64,000 nucleotides of DNA from Spisula solida (GCA_947247005.1 OX365946.1:49750734-49814733); one strand, 5' to 3'. Numbered from the stretch's first letter, positions 1 to 12,617 are shown. Made by a program: numbers and translations. The notes: generated by a model not told the origin, from the letters alone.

Positions 1-116
1 GTATTTCCCTGTGTTTATGGTATGTTGTGAGTGTAAAATTGCATAATATAAGTTTTTTTATATTTGTTTACTGGTTGCGATCTTGCACCTTTAGTTGACA
101 TGTTTTACACGTTTAA

Positions 117-232
117 GTTATAGTTAGAACATATTAAGTAAATTTTAATGATTAAAAAGGGCGGAGCGAGCGAGGCGAAGCGAGGCCTTTTTAGTCATTA
201 AAATTTACTTAATATGTTCTAACTAACTTAGA
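117..232. mobile_element. Hairpin MITE with GC-rich loop
   Basis: A nearly perfect inverted repeat of about 40 bp per arm (TAGTTAGAACATATTAAGTA and its inverse) is separated by a short GC-rich loop with GAGCGAGGCGAAGCGAGG. No coding. Confidence 0.8.
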
Positions 233-383
233 ATATAACATTCTGCATTCTGATTGGCCGATAGAAATTAGCGCCAACGCATGACGTCAAGTCTGTTAAG
301 AGAAAATTTTAATGATTAAATTTTCATTTAACCGCGAAAATGCGGCGTTTTCATTGGCTCATAATGTAGGTTATATTCTAAAG
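228..383. mobile_element. Small MITE next to the hairpin
   Basis: Imperfect inverted ends TAGAATATAAC..TTCTG and GGTTATATTCTA flank about 155 bp containing a second AATTTTAATGATTAAA. It shares that word with the hairpin at 117-232, so the two may be parts of one composite. Confidence 0.5.
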
Positions 384-3258
384 CAGAGAATCTTCCACTA
401 GGTTTCATTAGCTTCGTTTATAACTCCGGGTCTGGATGCTGACGAAAATTATTTAAATTCAGAAAGGCGTATTTTATGACAGTTTAATGGACACCCTTGA
501 CACGTTGATATGCTCTTTAATATATCGCGTTCAAAACAGACCGGCCTTTAAAAATGAATTCACAATCAAAGATTAAGAGTTTTCAATTTCTAGCACCAGT
601 CGAACTTCCCAATCACTTTTATTTTCATGTTCTCTTACTTTTAAGTTGATCTATGATGATCTAGTTTTTTATTGTTCATTTTTATAAAACTGTGTATATA
701 TGTCATAGTTTATCTGTTACCGGTGAAGCTTGATAATACGCAATACATGTACTCATAATTTGGGCTGTTGAATAGTGTGAATATAAGGCTAAATAAAGAA
801 ATATGTGTGGTGCAGGTAACACTGGTGAATAATATGGTAGGTAGGTAGGCATTTCTTTTTTCTCTTTTTTTCGATGCAAGTGTACATGATACATCAGTGG
901 TCCCAATTTACTAAATTAATGTAACTGTAAGCATCTCTGCCACTAGCAATATGGTATTGCATATATATAGTAAATACAGTATGTCAAAATAGAAACTGAA
1001 CATTTTTCCTTCCACGCTTTTTCGTACCTGCTCAAAATCAATAAAAATGCTAGAGTCGGAGCTAAAAATAGGTTAGTTATGGTTACCTGAACCACATATA
1101 TTTTTTAGCCTAAACGAAGTTCTTTCAATTACAAGCGTATAATCATATTAATCATCTCCCTAATTTGATGTCTTATACAATGTACCAATACCACGTGATT
1201 TTTCATGACGACATTTGCTTAACTTGGAAAAGAAAAAAAGCAATAAGCATTTTATTTCTTCATCGATTTCTACGCAAAATACCCCACGCTGGGATGAAAA
1301 TTATTTGCTTGATCTTTTCAGCAGCTTGGTCGTTTTTTCCAGCAACCTATGAAACCTGTATCTTCCAAGGTTTCGTCTTGGACCTGTAGTCAAAAGTCAC
1401 GTAGTATTGCTACACTGTTATATGTATCGTTGTTTATATCTTGAAAGTTTATACTTCAAATAGTTAAAAATTAGTATTTGAATGAATGGATGTCCATAAT
1501 TCTTGGGAGTATTTAGTTTTACTTTTGCATCATTGCTACCTTAGGGTATAAATGATTGATATAATTGAATTGTATTGCAATATGTTTATATTAGAAATTT
1601 AAAACTCAAAATGTGTCATAACACTATACCTCACAATTTGTTTTGTCATTTTCATCCACCAGTGGCCTTACACAATTTATGAACATGGGATGAACTAAAC
1701 TTGTATTTATTTTTCATGTGTTGCCCCGGGGCCCTTAATCTTACAGGGGTAAATTAAACTGAGACTTGCTGGTGTTTGAAAATGGTGCTTTTATTCTTGT
1801 ATGCTTCATGTGTCTATCATATCACAGTGTGTTTATTATTGTCGTACTAGTTTATGTTATTAGTTATTCTTGATAAATAATCAGTCAAATACTTATACAT
1901 GTAGTTCCGTATAAAATGAGTTGTTTTGGTTGATATGATCTTATATTTTCTGAAATATATCACAATAATACCTACACGAGTGTTTGTACGACTTATGGTG
2001 GAGGCTGTTGCTATGGAGGTTACATAATATTGGATCTCAAACAATGACATAGTCAACCAAACATTTGGCAGTGGGGTCTGACAAACTATGTCACATTGCC
2101 CCATGATTATAAAAGCTCTTTTCATGCTCTACTCAACTTGAGTATGAAATTTGCTTAGCTCCTAAAAATCCCGACTACTAAATTTTCTGGAAAACATTAC
2201 TCTGCTTTCTTTAGTCAGGCTATCCTTCTAAAATAAATGTTTTAGTAAACTATTTACTGTTTGAAACGTTAAATGTTCGAGCACGAAATTGATCTTCATC
2301 TAGGAGCATGAAAAACTCTTTATAATCATGGGGTCAGGTCAAATCATAGAAACAACTTGTGACCAATCCTGATTAAGGCACTTTCTGGTTCTAATCTTGT
2401 TGAAGTTTGATCAAAATGATCATCACAATAAAATGTTGGACAAATTCGGAACTGGGTCATTAGGGGTCAAATACAAGGTAGCCTAACGTTAAAGCAAACT
2501 AATGAATACAATTGTGTTTCAATCTTCGTTAAAACTGTCAGGTGTTATCTGGTTTCAAATGTATGAGCTTCAAAATTTGATCTAATAAATGCATGTAATC
2601 AAAAAACAATAGAAAATTACTTGATTTGGTCGTTCCTTGTGCATGTGCAAATACTTTCTGTAAGTACATGTATATGTATGCAGAGTGTATGTATAACAGG
2701 TTATGTTTTCCAGCCGATATTAAATCAGCATTATTTTAAAAGTCTGTTGTTGTTGTTGTGTTGTTAAGACTCCGTGTTATTGTTATCATATGGTGGCGGT
2801 TTTATTGTCTGTCTATCATATGTCACGGCCTGAGCTTTGTTGCGCCATATGAGTCATCTTCTTGCGTATGATGCAATGTATACAAACAAAACACCACATT
2901 GCCAGATGTTGTTTTTCTCAATATGACTCATAGTCAAAAATCTCCATATTAGTATTGAACGAGCATTATTGATAGACGTCTGCCGGTGCTGCCATTATGG
3001 CGCTTTATCATTCCGATCACCTCGGGATTTATGCAAATAACCGTCGAAAAACGGAATTCTCCGAACTTTCACGACTGTCTCTTTATGTGCCTGATCTGAA
3101 ATTCGATCCATGAATATCATACAGCAGTCGACCAAATCAAAATCTATATAATTCAGTAGTGTAGGCCTATATACGTTTATATCTATTTTGAATAGGTCGA
3201 TTGCCATGATATTTTATGGATAGAATTTCAGACTCCTGTGGAATAAACCAACTCACTG
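384..3258. other. No gene seen
   Basis: AT-rich sequence. Short frames at 703-906, 1165-1389, 1847-2125 and 2995-3207 show no recognisable protein or splice context. A weak dispersed repeat lies at 2310-2480. Confidence 0.6.
2310..2480. repeat. Degenerate relative of the 47.8-kb repeat
   Basis: GAAGTTTGATCAAAATGATC, then GGGTCATTAGGGGTCAAATA, follow the same order of words as 47930-48060. No coding. Confidence 0.45.
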
Positions 3259-3260
3259 TA

Positions 3261-4615
3261 CGAGGGGGTATCAAAAAGTCCGTGCACTGGTCCGTGAATG
3301 ATGCGTAATGCGATTGAATAATTTGTTTTGCCATCTTAAAATATATTCAATTCTGTACTAAGAAACCAATAATAAGTGGGTTTATACTAATATCAATAAA
3401 ATATTTAAATGATTTAAAAGATGACCGACAGCCACCCGGCGCACTTTTCGGACGTCACGACGTCGTCCAACGTCGACGCATCTGTCACGGTTCGATTGTC
3501 CAAGGGTTATTCTTTCACGAAGTATGGTCGTACACACTCAATACACTTTTACCATGTTCTGATCCACTGAGCCTCGAACTCGCATGTTATAATTTCCGAC
3601 ATAATGTGATGTACGGTCGACAATAACGCACATGTACCCTACTAGGATGGTCACCCTTAATATTCATTCTTAATTTTGGGTAATATTGCATTATCCCAAT
3701 TGGGGCTATAGGCTAAATGTGTATTGTTTTTAATCATGATTTAGCCTCGACAGCGTAACTTCGGTTGTTTATGACATTGCAATAATGTGTTTAAAGTTTG
3801 AAAAAATGCACGTCATACCGGCGCAGCGTTTGCTAATCTGTTTGAAGTCCTCGGATCCAACACTCAGAAACCTTAAACAGTTCCGAGATAATGGTTTGGC
3901 ATGTCCTATACCTTACCGGAAAACTCAAATTTGACCGCGTTTTCTGTACAAATATGTGTCTGTCACAGTTACTGAAATATTTGACCAATTCAGTTTTTCA
4001 TCAAACTGCTCAAGAGGTACCATAACGATAAGCACCATTTAACTCTTTCACTGCTATATGTCTTATACCATTTAAACAGGAAAATCCTAAGGCAGCCTCT
4101 CTTCTACATACTTGAGTGGTATGATCTAATCTTAGCCCAGAGTTGGAGCATATCTGAGTAATGAGCAAAATGCAAAGGCGTTTCGATAGTCTAAGCGTAA
4201 CGTCATTTTGAAAAGTGCGCCGACGTCATAAAATGCGATTAAAGTCACGCGACACAAATCCACATGTTTTTGACGTCTCATCAGTATGCATGCAACTAGC
4301 GCCATGATATATACATGGGATTGATGCTACGGTCTTATTGTTTAAGTCGGTGGTTTAATCTTTCAAATCGGATGACGATTCGCAGATTTATAAGTATATA
4401 TTGAAGGCCTAGTTAATTATCATTTTAAAGTGCGCCGCGGAGCATTATTTAAGTTTCCATAGTAACCGCCAAATACTTAGCAAAATGTTATATTCGAAGA
4501 AAATTTGAAAAACAATTCAAAATAAGTTGTTTTAATGTATGTGTGATTTTTGCGGAAATCAGTCATAAACTAAACAAATGACGGACCCAGTGCACGAGCA
4601 TTTTGATACCCCTCG
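3261..4615. mobile_element. TA-flanked 1.36-kb TIR element (mariner-like ends)
   Basis: Left end CGAGGGGGTATCAAAAAGTC and right end the inverse of CGAGGGGTATCAAAATGCTC. Both run on to GTGCACTGG, and TA lies at each border (3259-3260 and 4616-4617). No transposase frame. The word AAAGTGCGCCG recurs in both orientations inside. Non-autonomous Tc1/mariner-type is the best guess. Confidence 0.82.
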
Positions 4616-4624
4616 TATATATGA

Positions 4625-4900
4625 CTTATAATAATAATAATAAAGACTTTATTTTACGAGGAAACTCATTTGACAATTAAATTAAATGGCAATCTTCCAT
4701 GAGATCCTCAACAATAAACAGTTGAACACGAACACTAGTACATAAAATGAAAAAAGCATAATGGCAATTTGGCCCATATGACGTCCACAATATCATAATT
4801 TAATATATAATTGGAGAATTTCATAAAAGAGTTTCAGTGAAAGGATGTGCGAAACCGATATGTATGGAATCTTCAATAAAAGGAAGGTATAAATTAAAAT
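4625..4900 (-). mobile_element. Probable retroelement 3' end, minus strand, with (TTA)n tail
   Basis: On the minus strand, CGTAAAATAAAGTCTTTATT is followed by a TTA repeat, abutting the TIR element that ends at 4615. It looks like a LINE/SINE tail. The body has no recognisable coding. Confidence 0.45.
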
Positions 4901-5104
4901 ACTAATCAATTAAATTTATAATTAATCACTATAAAGCTTAATTAGATATAGGGACATCATAAGAGCCAGTATTCGGAGACTATACAATTCAACCTTTATG
5001 ACATATTGTGAGCAAAAACACCCGAATCTTCCGGTCATTATATGACTTATTGGGAGACTATATAATTCAACATGTATGACTTAGGCAGACTTTCGGGACG
5101 GGAT

Positions 5105-5300
5105 GCCGTGTTTTCAGTTGGGTATTGTGCTTTGTGTGTTTTTAATGTTTTCTGTGCTCGGCTGGTTAAGTTGAGTGCTGCCTTCCCTGTCTGACTTAAT
5201 ACAATATTTTATCTTATTACATATGTCTCGGCCTGGGATGGTACCAGGGACCTCTCACACTCGAAGCGGAGGCTCTACCACTAGGCTATCGAGTCGGGTT
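5105..5300 (-). mobile_element. tRNA-headed SINE, minus strand
   Basis: On the minus strand the head carries GATAGCCTAGTGGTAGAGCC (A box), followed by a decayed B-box region. It is followed by a body shared with 30530-30645 and 33285-33395, recognised on the plus strand by GGCTGGTTAAGTTGAGTGCT. Only this copy keeps the head. Confidence 0.65.
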
Positions 5301-6849
5301 ATATCACCGTATATCACACTTATATTTGGTATCCAGTGAAACCTTACCCAGCATTTCTGCTCAAAATTAAGAATCCAGCCCGTTGCTCTTTATTTAGCCT
5401 AAATATTAAGACCAACGAAAACAAAACAAAAATACGACAGTTTTTAACGGTGGACATATCTTTGAGGGTTTACTTAGCCCATAGTAAAAATTGTGGCTTT
5501 TATTTGGTATACATGTACTAATTAAAACTATAACGATTCCGCGTATCTTTAGGCATGTGATATAGTCTCGGACACTCGGGCAAATATCTACATGTATCGA
5601 TAGTTCGGATTGATGATGAGTTCGCGGATTTCAGAAGAAAAATACCAAGAAAATAATAAATCTTTGGGGTTTTAATTGAGTGGCGAAGTCCATTTACGAG
5701 ATGTACCTAAATGTCCACAGTGTCAAGACAAACGGGACACTAATTCATTTCTGTAGTACGAGTTTGTTAGCTAATCTATGATAGGTCAGATGTGGAAGAA
5801 GTTCTGCAAATTTCGCATCACTCGATATTCATAATGTGGGACGCCGGTTATGTCAACAAGATCTCGCCTATAAAGGAAGCGTAAAACCAATAAGTTTCAT
5901 CGTACACTATACAAGTTAGTGTGACTTAACATGTGATAATGGGAAGACAACTTCATGGGGCTGGGACCTTGAGGACATTCATGTTTTTTTGTAAAATTGC
6001 ACTTCCGTTTTCTTCCGCCATTATTTCCCGCCAATGTTCCATTTTTATACGCCCAGATACTATCTGTACCATAACACGGTAAATAGGTCGCAGTGTTAGG
6101 CAAATATAGACCTACATAATCAGAGGGTCGTTAGTACAAAATCGATATTTTGAGAAAACAAGAAAAAACTGTCTGAAAACCTCTCTTTACTTATGGATTA
6201 ACAAGCTTTTTAAACATCGGTTAAACCGTTTGGCCAACATGACCATTTCCGATTTTCATGAAAATAGGCTCAGAAGCGTTCAAATAGGCACTTACGACCT
6301 TCTTATTTTAAGCCAGCGATATAGCTGGCAATTATATGAACAAAGTATTGATGTTTTAATACATTTTATGCAGTCTTAACACATTTTACTCTATACCCAT
6401 CCATTTCTATACCCCATCCAAATCGCATATTATCATCCCACATAAGAAATTGCATAATAAAATGAATTTTAAATCAGCCTGAACTTTGAAGATATCATAT
6501 AGATGTAGTCCCATTTAAAATCTTACATCTTCAGTGTATCGATCAAATATTTCATATAACGTGTGAGCACACACCTTCTATTTGCCGTGTTCTCAATTTT
6601 GATCTTTACTATCTACAACACATTTTAACCTTAAAAAACATAGCATAGTCATATATGTTATACTTTGTAATAGGATTTTTCATTGAACGTGAGTACTCTT
6701 TGCTTTTGTATAATACCAGCGGCCACTTTATTGTGTCCATACATAACTTAAAGTTAAACTTAGATTTTTTATACATGTACCTATGGTTTGATTAAAAAGC
6801 AGACTGACATACTTAGCAAGCTACATGTACATAGCATTGCAAGGACATG
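5301..6849. other. No gene seen
   Basis: Only short frames (5336-5521, 5897-6103) without family resemblance. One dispersed repeat at 6262-6400. Confidence 0.6.
6262..6400. repeat. Dispersed repeat, copy 1
   Basis: Shares GCCAGCGATATAGCT and ATGAACAAAGTATTGATGTT with 15022-15185 in the same orientation. Family unknown. Confidence 0.7.
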
Positions 6850-7113
6850 TATATGCAGCTAAAATATGACTTGACGACTAATCGTCACTTCCGGTCAAAA
6901 TAAGATGTCGCCATTTTTCTGAAGTGTGCAAATATTTTTGTATACTTGTTATTGTAATGATGAAATCTCCCCACACCCCCAACCTGTATATATGACCGGA
7001 AGCCCGTATTGTTTTATGTATATATGTTTGTTACATATCCCCATGTTGTATCATGTATACCTGGGTGAAATAAAGTTCTGTTCTGTTCTGTTCTGTTCTG
7101 TTCTGTTCTGTTC
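6850..7113 (+). mobile_element. Probable non-LTR retrotransposon 3' tail with (TTCTG)n
   Basis: The sequence CATGTATACCTGGGTGAAATAAAG runs directly into about seven TTCTG units (7077-7113). A poly(A)-signal-like AATAAAG followed by a short tandem tail is typical of LINE/SINE 3' ends. The upstream limit is uncertain. Confidence 0.5.
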
Positions 7114-7949
7114 ATCTAAATATATTGAGTTGGGATTCTAAATTATATGAGTGTCAGTTCAACCATTCTCCATTTGCTTCGGTACCAACAGTCCTGCATG
7201 ATGTCAATTTTTATATCAAGGAACTTTCGCCCCTCCGTAATGATGCATAGGCAGGTCAAGAGGAGGACTGGGGCCCGGACCCAACTTTTGATTTTTGGGG
7301 TTATCGACCCGTGTATATTATGTTAACTCGTGTATGCAAATACATGTAGACAGGACATACAATTTATAGCATGTGAATAATTAACATACGAGTACATAGT
7401 GCTAGCTACGGTAATATGAAGACAGTCTGTAAGTGGGGCATCTGTGGGTAGACTAGCACAATACTATCCACGAAAACATATCAAATAATTATATTAATCA
7501 TATTCTTCGACCTACATTTTGTAATTTTCTCAGGTAGTTCGCGTTATTTGCCAGGTATAAAAATGATCGTGTTGATATAAGTTGGCCGGGTAACGTAATC
7601 AGAGAAGCCGATGGTCCCAAAATACATAACGACGGGGTAAAATAAGCTTTATGTAAATAGACACTGTTTAGTCTGATAACCAGTGCTCCACAATAACCTT
7701 CGCGTTCAGTGTACCTTGCGTTTTCTATTTTTGTGAAATTTATCAATGGTTGTTCCCTCTCATATGAATACGCAGTCATCCTAGGTGTGATGAATGTATA
7801 CGAACGCTTGAATAAACTCAAATATTGAAGTGTAAAATTACACGTAAAGATTTAGCAGCGTCAGCATTTTCAGCTCGAGTGTTAAAGTGTAAAAATTGTT
7901 TTAGAGTATGATTATGGTATTTGTAATAATATTTACATACGAGAGTTTA

Positions 7950-8110
7950 ATACTCAAAAAAATAATTGAGAGTTGCTAACTAAAGCTAACGGAAATAAAT
8001 CTTCGTATAGATCTACTAGTATTTTACTTATATTATCGTGAAATATGATATATCACTGATATAATTGCGAACTCCAATCTTGGTTATAGCACTATACCAC
8101 GTTAGATCAA
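7950..8110. repeat. Fragment related to the 3-kb TIR element
   Basis: GAGAGTTGCTAA and ATTATCGTGAAATATGATAT match the start of the element at 44508 (GAGAGTTGCTAA, GTTATCGTGAAATATGGTAT) with drift. The terminal repeat itself is degraded. Confidence 0.6.
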
Positions 8111-8537
8111 TAGTATGATAAACGTTTAACAAGGTATTCAATATTCTAGCTCCTGATTTATCGATCTCAATTTAAATGTTTACTTGAAGGCTCAAACTAT
8201 TCACACAAAGTTACACCGAGACCCTCATTCCGATCACCTTGGCCTACTTGGAATACATATTATAACAACAGCTAAAAAGTAATAAAATATCCCATATAAT
8301 ACCAAAGTAGTCTCAATTAGGGTAACTGAGATTGAAATACGTGCAATAAAATTAATGTATCAAAGGCATCTTCAACGCTAATAATAGTCCACTGTCTCTA
8401 CAACGTTTCTTCATTTTATATTTTTCCTATTTTTTTTAATTTTCCTTTCCATATTTTCACCATAATTATTCTGTACAATGGGTGTTATCATTTTACCATT
8501 GTTCATGTACGCTAAAATATTCTTGTTGTCCATCAAA

Positions 8538-8565
8538 TGAATCTTCTTCTTCTTCTTCTTCTTCG
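8538..8565. repeat. (CTT)n microsatellite
   Basis: About eight CTT units. The same place in duplication copy 2 (near 17290) is shorter and interrupted. Confidence 0.85.
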
Positions 8566-8608
8566 TTCCATCTTCCCATAAAGGCCGTTAATATCTTCAG
8601 TTTGGAGG

Positions 8609-9062
8609 TAGGGCTGCGTACCGGTTTACGATATAAATCGAATACCGGTATTTTGCGTTCGATCGATACTTCGAATCGAACGTTTCCCGGTATCGATGAA
8701 ATAATCGATCAACAACAAATACAAATGGAAACCAATAATATCCCCATTTAAGTCGAATTTTTCGATGTCCACTCAGTGTTTTGTCACAAAATTAAAAACA
8801 AACTGCTGTGAAATTAATCTCTCGTGGCTAAGCAATTGATACAAAATACTATAAAACATGTGTAAACAGAGTAAACCACGAACCTTTGTGTTACATATCT
8901 TGTTTTAATTGTGTTCTGCAAGTTAAATACATATTGTTAACTAATACCTTCCTATTTAGACGTTTTATTGCTTAAAGAAAATATCATATGATATATCGAA
9001 TATCGATCATTTTGTATCGATACAAATATCGTATCGACCATTCTTACCGATACGCAGCCCTA
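8609..9062. mobile_element. hAT-like MITE with 8-bp target duplication
   Basis: 454 bp. Terminal inverted repeats TAGGGCTGCGTA and TACGCAGCCCTA are flanked by TTTGGAGG at 8601-8608 and 9063-9070. The duplicated segment at 17 kb has the uninterrupted site with a single TTTGGAGG. The 8-bp duplication and the AGGGCTGCG ends fit hAT. No transposase. ATCGAT-rich interior. Confidence 0.93.
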
Positions 9063-9288
9063 TTTGGAGGTGGTGATGAATTGCACTGTATTCTGTAGGT
9101 TGCTATAGCATCTCAACACAGCTTGGGGTCGAATGACATAATTATCCGTTGGCCAATTATTCTGTCGTGCTTCCTGCAAGTTGGGGCAGATTTGTAGTAT
9201 ATGGAATGGTATCTGCTCCTCTCAAATAAATAACTGTTTGTATTATGTGTACTATTATGTATATTTCAGTTTTATCAAATTCGATACA

Positions 9289-9783
9289 ATGGGAGGCGAA
9301 TGGTTAAAGAACATGTGTGGGGGTTCCCTAGATGATGAGGCCTTGCAGAAAGTGGGGTGTCCACGGCTTGAACTAGGTACACATATCACATGTAAAACAG
9401 TACAATCATTCGGCTTACTGGGTACAGTATTAGTGGGTCCTATAGCTGCAGCTGTGAAACCGGAAACAAGGAATTATGAGGGACTTAAGAACAGTGTTAC
9501 AAGCGCTGGAGTAAACGGGGTGATATTAGGGGCTGTGACAGGACCCATTCTTACATATCTGGTAACTAGAAAAGAAGACCAATACAAGGTATGGGATAGG
9601 TGTTATAGACTACGTTACAATCGGTGCCAGGTTCGAGTGGACCAAGCGTCAGTGGCGGGGGCAGCCAGTGGAGCAGCTATCGGTGCGGCATACGCTGGAG
9701 CCGCGGCATTCGGTGGGGTTGTTGGACTGTCAGCGGGAATATTGTTAGCGGCTATGTACAACCGTTCGGTCAGCAAGAAATAA
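9289..9783 (+). CDS. Small Gly/Ala-rich predicted membrane protein, copy 1
   Basis: 164 residues, family not recognised. An acceptor (TATTTCAG ending at 9269) lies 19 bp before the ATG, so there is probably an upstream non-coding exon. Hydrophobic stretches lie at about residues 38-56 (LLGTVLVGP), 74-92 (GAVTGPILTYL) and 121-156, the last full of small-residue GxxxG-like spacing. Between the second and third is a basic, conserved-looking loop, KEDQYKVWDRCYRLRYNRCQ. The glycine-zipper pattern recalls Tim17-like membrane proteins, but this is only a resemblance. AATAAA lies at 10006-10011. The frame upstream to 9181 reads through the acceptor and is not used here. Confidence 0.75.
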   Translation: MGGEWLKNMCGGSLDDEALQKVGCPRLELGTHITCKTVQSFGLLGTVLVGPIAAAVKPETRNYEGLKNSVTSAGVNGVILGAVTGPILTYLVTRKEDQYKVWDRCYRLRYNRCQVRVDQASVAGAASGAAIGAAYAGAAAFGGVVGLSAGILLAAMYNRSVSKK

Positions 9784-10005
9784 ACAAACCAGTCCCTTTG
9801 AACAATCAACATGCGGAGTATGTTTGCAGGAAAACGTGCAGTTTATCATCTTAGTCAACAAGATATTTGTTGACACTTCATGCAATACGTGCAGTATCGA
9901 ATGTTATCTGCAGGTTTTATGCGGTATATTAGAACACTTTAATAATCAGTATTTGGTTACGTCTATCACACATCCTCGCGTAAACACTTGTACTACTCTT
10001 TATGC

Positions 10006-10011
10006 AATAAA
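10006..10011 (+). promoter_or_regulatory. Poly(A) signal AATAAA, copy 1 gene
   Basis: Canonical hexamer 223 bp after the stop codon, conserved at the same place in copy 2. Confidence 0.6.
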
Positions 10012-11166
10012 AGTGTTTACATGCTTGTTTTTTTCTGATTATATTGCCAATACTTTTTGCAGACCGTAATTTTCGATTTAGATGTTTTCGATCAATACAA
10101 TTTCATTGCAAACATCCACACACGGTTTAGTTGTCATTTAAGAAATAAAAATCTGTTCGCGTATTTTGTCGGTGAATAAAACATGGGCAGGAGTTCGGAT
10201 GCGGAAAAATAAAATCACGAGTGCGTAGCAATTGAAGATGGCAAAGGCATACAATTTTATTTACATAAGTACACCTTTATCGATATTCAGATTGAACCTT
10301 CACAAACCGAATATCTCCGAATGCAATAATGGGTTTTTATTGAAATTTATTAGCAGAACTCACTGAATTACCTTTACCGGTAAGTCTTGTAAGTTACAAA
10401 TGTATATAAATTTGATATTTTTTATTGAATTGATTTTTTTTCTGTTCTAAGCAACACAATCATGATTGTAATAATCATTCGTACAAACAAAAGACATGCG
10501 ATGTCTGCAGGGCCTCATTATACATTGTGTATTTACCCTGACAACTTATTTGTTAATATACATGTATGTACCGTTTTTTTACCAATGTGTGATTTGTAAA
10601 TATTTTTTTTCTGCTTCTTGCTATTGACAATAAGTATACGAGACAAGAAATCAACTGTTAAAAGTATGCCAGTATGGGGTTGAGAATACCCACACTACAC
10701 ACATACAATATTTCATGTTCCTCACTATTCTAACACAACCAGTGATTTCACCAATGGACATAGGGAAAACCGACATGTGCTTGACTTGAATTACCGCTAA
10801 AACACAGCTACGGCAAATCACTTAATAAGGTCCGAGGAAGTAAACAGTGCTGTGCTTACTATGTCTTGATGTGTTGTCAAATGCGGAATATTGGCTGCGT
10901 TAAAATTGAAATAATAAATATGTACATGTGTTGTGTCTACATGGATAATAAGGCAAAGACATTTGTTCGGATGCGTACATCAAAATTAACAACTACGTAT
11001 TCGACCTCGTGACCGTGCTTTTTTCTGTGATAAAACACATACATGTATACACATTCATTATTTCTTAAATACAATACTGTAAAAAAAGCTGCAGTGGATT
11101 TGCAAAACAAACCCCAACAGAATCGAGATTTGTTTTCATGTATTTCTAGGGGGTACATGTACACAT

Positions 11167-12393
11167 GTAGACCTGCCGTCCACTAGGACCCCGAAGGGTT
11201 CCCGAAGGCTAAATTTGCCTAATCGGGATGGTTCGGCATGTCTTCGGGACGTTCGGGAACCCTTCCGTGTCGTTCCTGTACGCTTCTGGAAGCCTTCTGG
11301 ACACTTCGGGACCGAAAAATATTCGGCATCCAAATTTTAAATTTGTTCGGGAGTGCTTCGGGAGTGCTTCGGGGTAATCGGAACCCATCGGCAACAGTTC
11401 GGGGTGTTCGGGAATCCATCGCCATTCACTCGGCACCTTCGGGAAGCCTTCTGCGAGGCTTCGTAATCATTTTATCCATCCCGAGCAGTTCCCGAAGGAA
11501 GCCGAAGCAATGCCGAAAGCTCCCCGAAGGCGCCGAATGGATTAGTTCTACACACGGAAGCTATGCCGATCATGTTAAGAAACATGCCGAATAGTTGCCG
11601 AAGGCGCCAGTTGTTAGCGGAAGGGATGCCGAGTCGTAGCCGTATTCCCCGAAGACAGCGGAAGCAATGACGTCAGTCTGCCGATAGTTTATTCCTACGT
11701 AGATCGCTTAACATGGTTCGTAAAAACAAACGCAAGCCAAATACGCTCGAGTACGTCATCAAACATGGCTGGCGTGATCCTCAAATACTTCTTGAAAGAT
11801 GTGACATCTTCTTCTCTAAGCTCTCGCATCAAGGTGTTATATTGTCCATATTGGAGCCTCCTATCGTTGGTTAGCCAGGGGCGAACCCACCACCGATGAC
11901 GCCTTCTCCTTCTATTCCGGAAATATAATGCTAAAGGCAAGCATTGCCTCTCTTTCAACTTGCAGCTGTATTTGAATAGCAAGATGAAGGCGTCTTCCAT
12001 CCATCGTGTTCAACTTTCAACTGATAACAAGATAGTAGTTCGTCATCGTTTATATACATCGGCAACATAACGGCATTCTATCGGCATCGATTCGCAAACA
12101 CTTCGGTGTACTCTGCAAGGTAACCGCAACCTTTCCGCACGATCGGGAAACATTCGGGGCCAAATCCTGAACGTTCGGCGTCCATTCGCGATGCATTCGG
12201 CTACCTCGGAGAGGTTTCGGCGACTGTACCGCAACACTTCGTATACCGATCCGCGAATACATCCCGAACGAGTGCGATGACAAAGCTCCGCCCATTTTTA
12301 TTGATAAATGATCCCGAAAGGTTCCCGAACCTAGCAAACTGTAATCTGCTTACCTTCCGCGTATCATCGGGGTCTAGTGGACGGCAGGTCTAC
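11167..12393. mobile_element. PIF/Harbinger-like element relic
   Basis: 1,227 bp with terminal inverted repeats TAGACCTGCCGTCCACTAG at both ends. It is absent from the paralogous place near 19558. GC-richer than its surroundings and packed on both sides with TTCGGG/CCCGAA words, typical of subterminal transposase-binding repeats. A clean 3-bp target duplication could not be read. Confidence 0.85.
11695..12000 (-). pseudogene. Harbinger transposase N-terminal fragment
   Basis: 101 codons. After a basic RNRRRRRHRWW stretch it reads WVRPWLTNDRRLQYGQYNTL, then RELREEDVTSFKKYLRITP and MFDDVLERI, the well-known N-terminal pattern of HARBI1/Harbinger transposases (WVRP..., GxY..L..EL, F..YFRM). The frame then leaves the family and stops. 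The DDE catalytic core is missing, so the enzyme is dead. Confidence 0.8.
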
Positions 12394-12617
12394 ACTCAGG
12401 TACATGTTTATCGCTACCCGTACCCGACAAGTAGGCTACACTTGTTATCACAGATAGGTCATGTAAGGTCGATAGATCGTTATACACACACATAAACTAT
12501 TGGCCATTTAACCTAGATTTCATGCAATCATAGCACAAATATATTACATGTATAAACATTTAGTGCTATAATTATATTAGTTCGACCACGGAATGCCATC
12601 GTCAAATCGCTTACATA

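Larger units (their letters stand above)
8318..12617. repeat. Segmental duplication, copy 1
   Basis: Homologous to 17053-19801 over its whole length apart from two transposon insertions (8609-9062 and 11167-12393) and a replaced stretch at about 10141-10234. Contains the copy 1 membrane-protein gene. Start and end were set where the two copies stop matching by eye. Confidence 0.88.

Noticed and set aside
7498..7821. 107-codon minus-strand frame
   Set aside because: No recognisable motif or context. Most likely chance in AT-rich sequence.
9181..9288. N-terminal extension of the copy 1 membrane-protein frame
   Set aside because: It reads through a clear intron acceptor (TATTTCAG) and is not conserved in copy 2.
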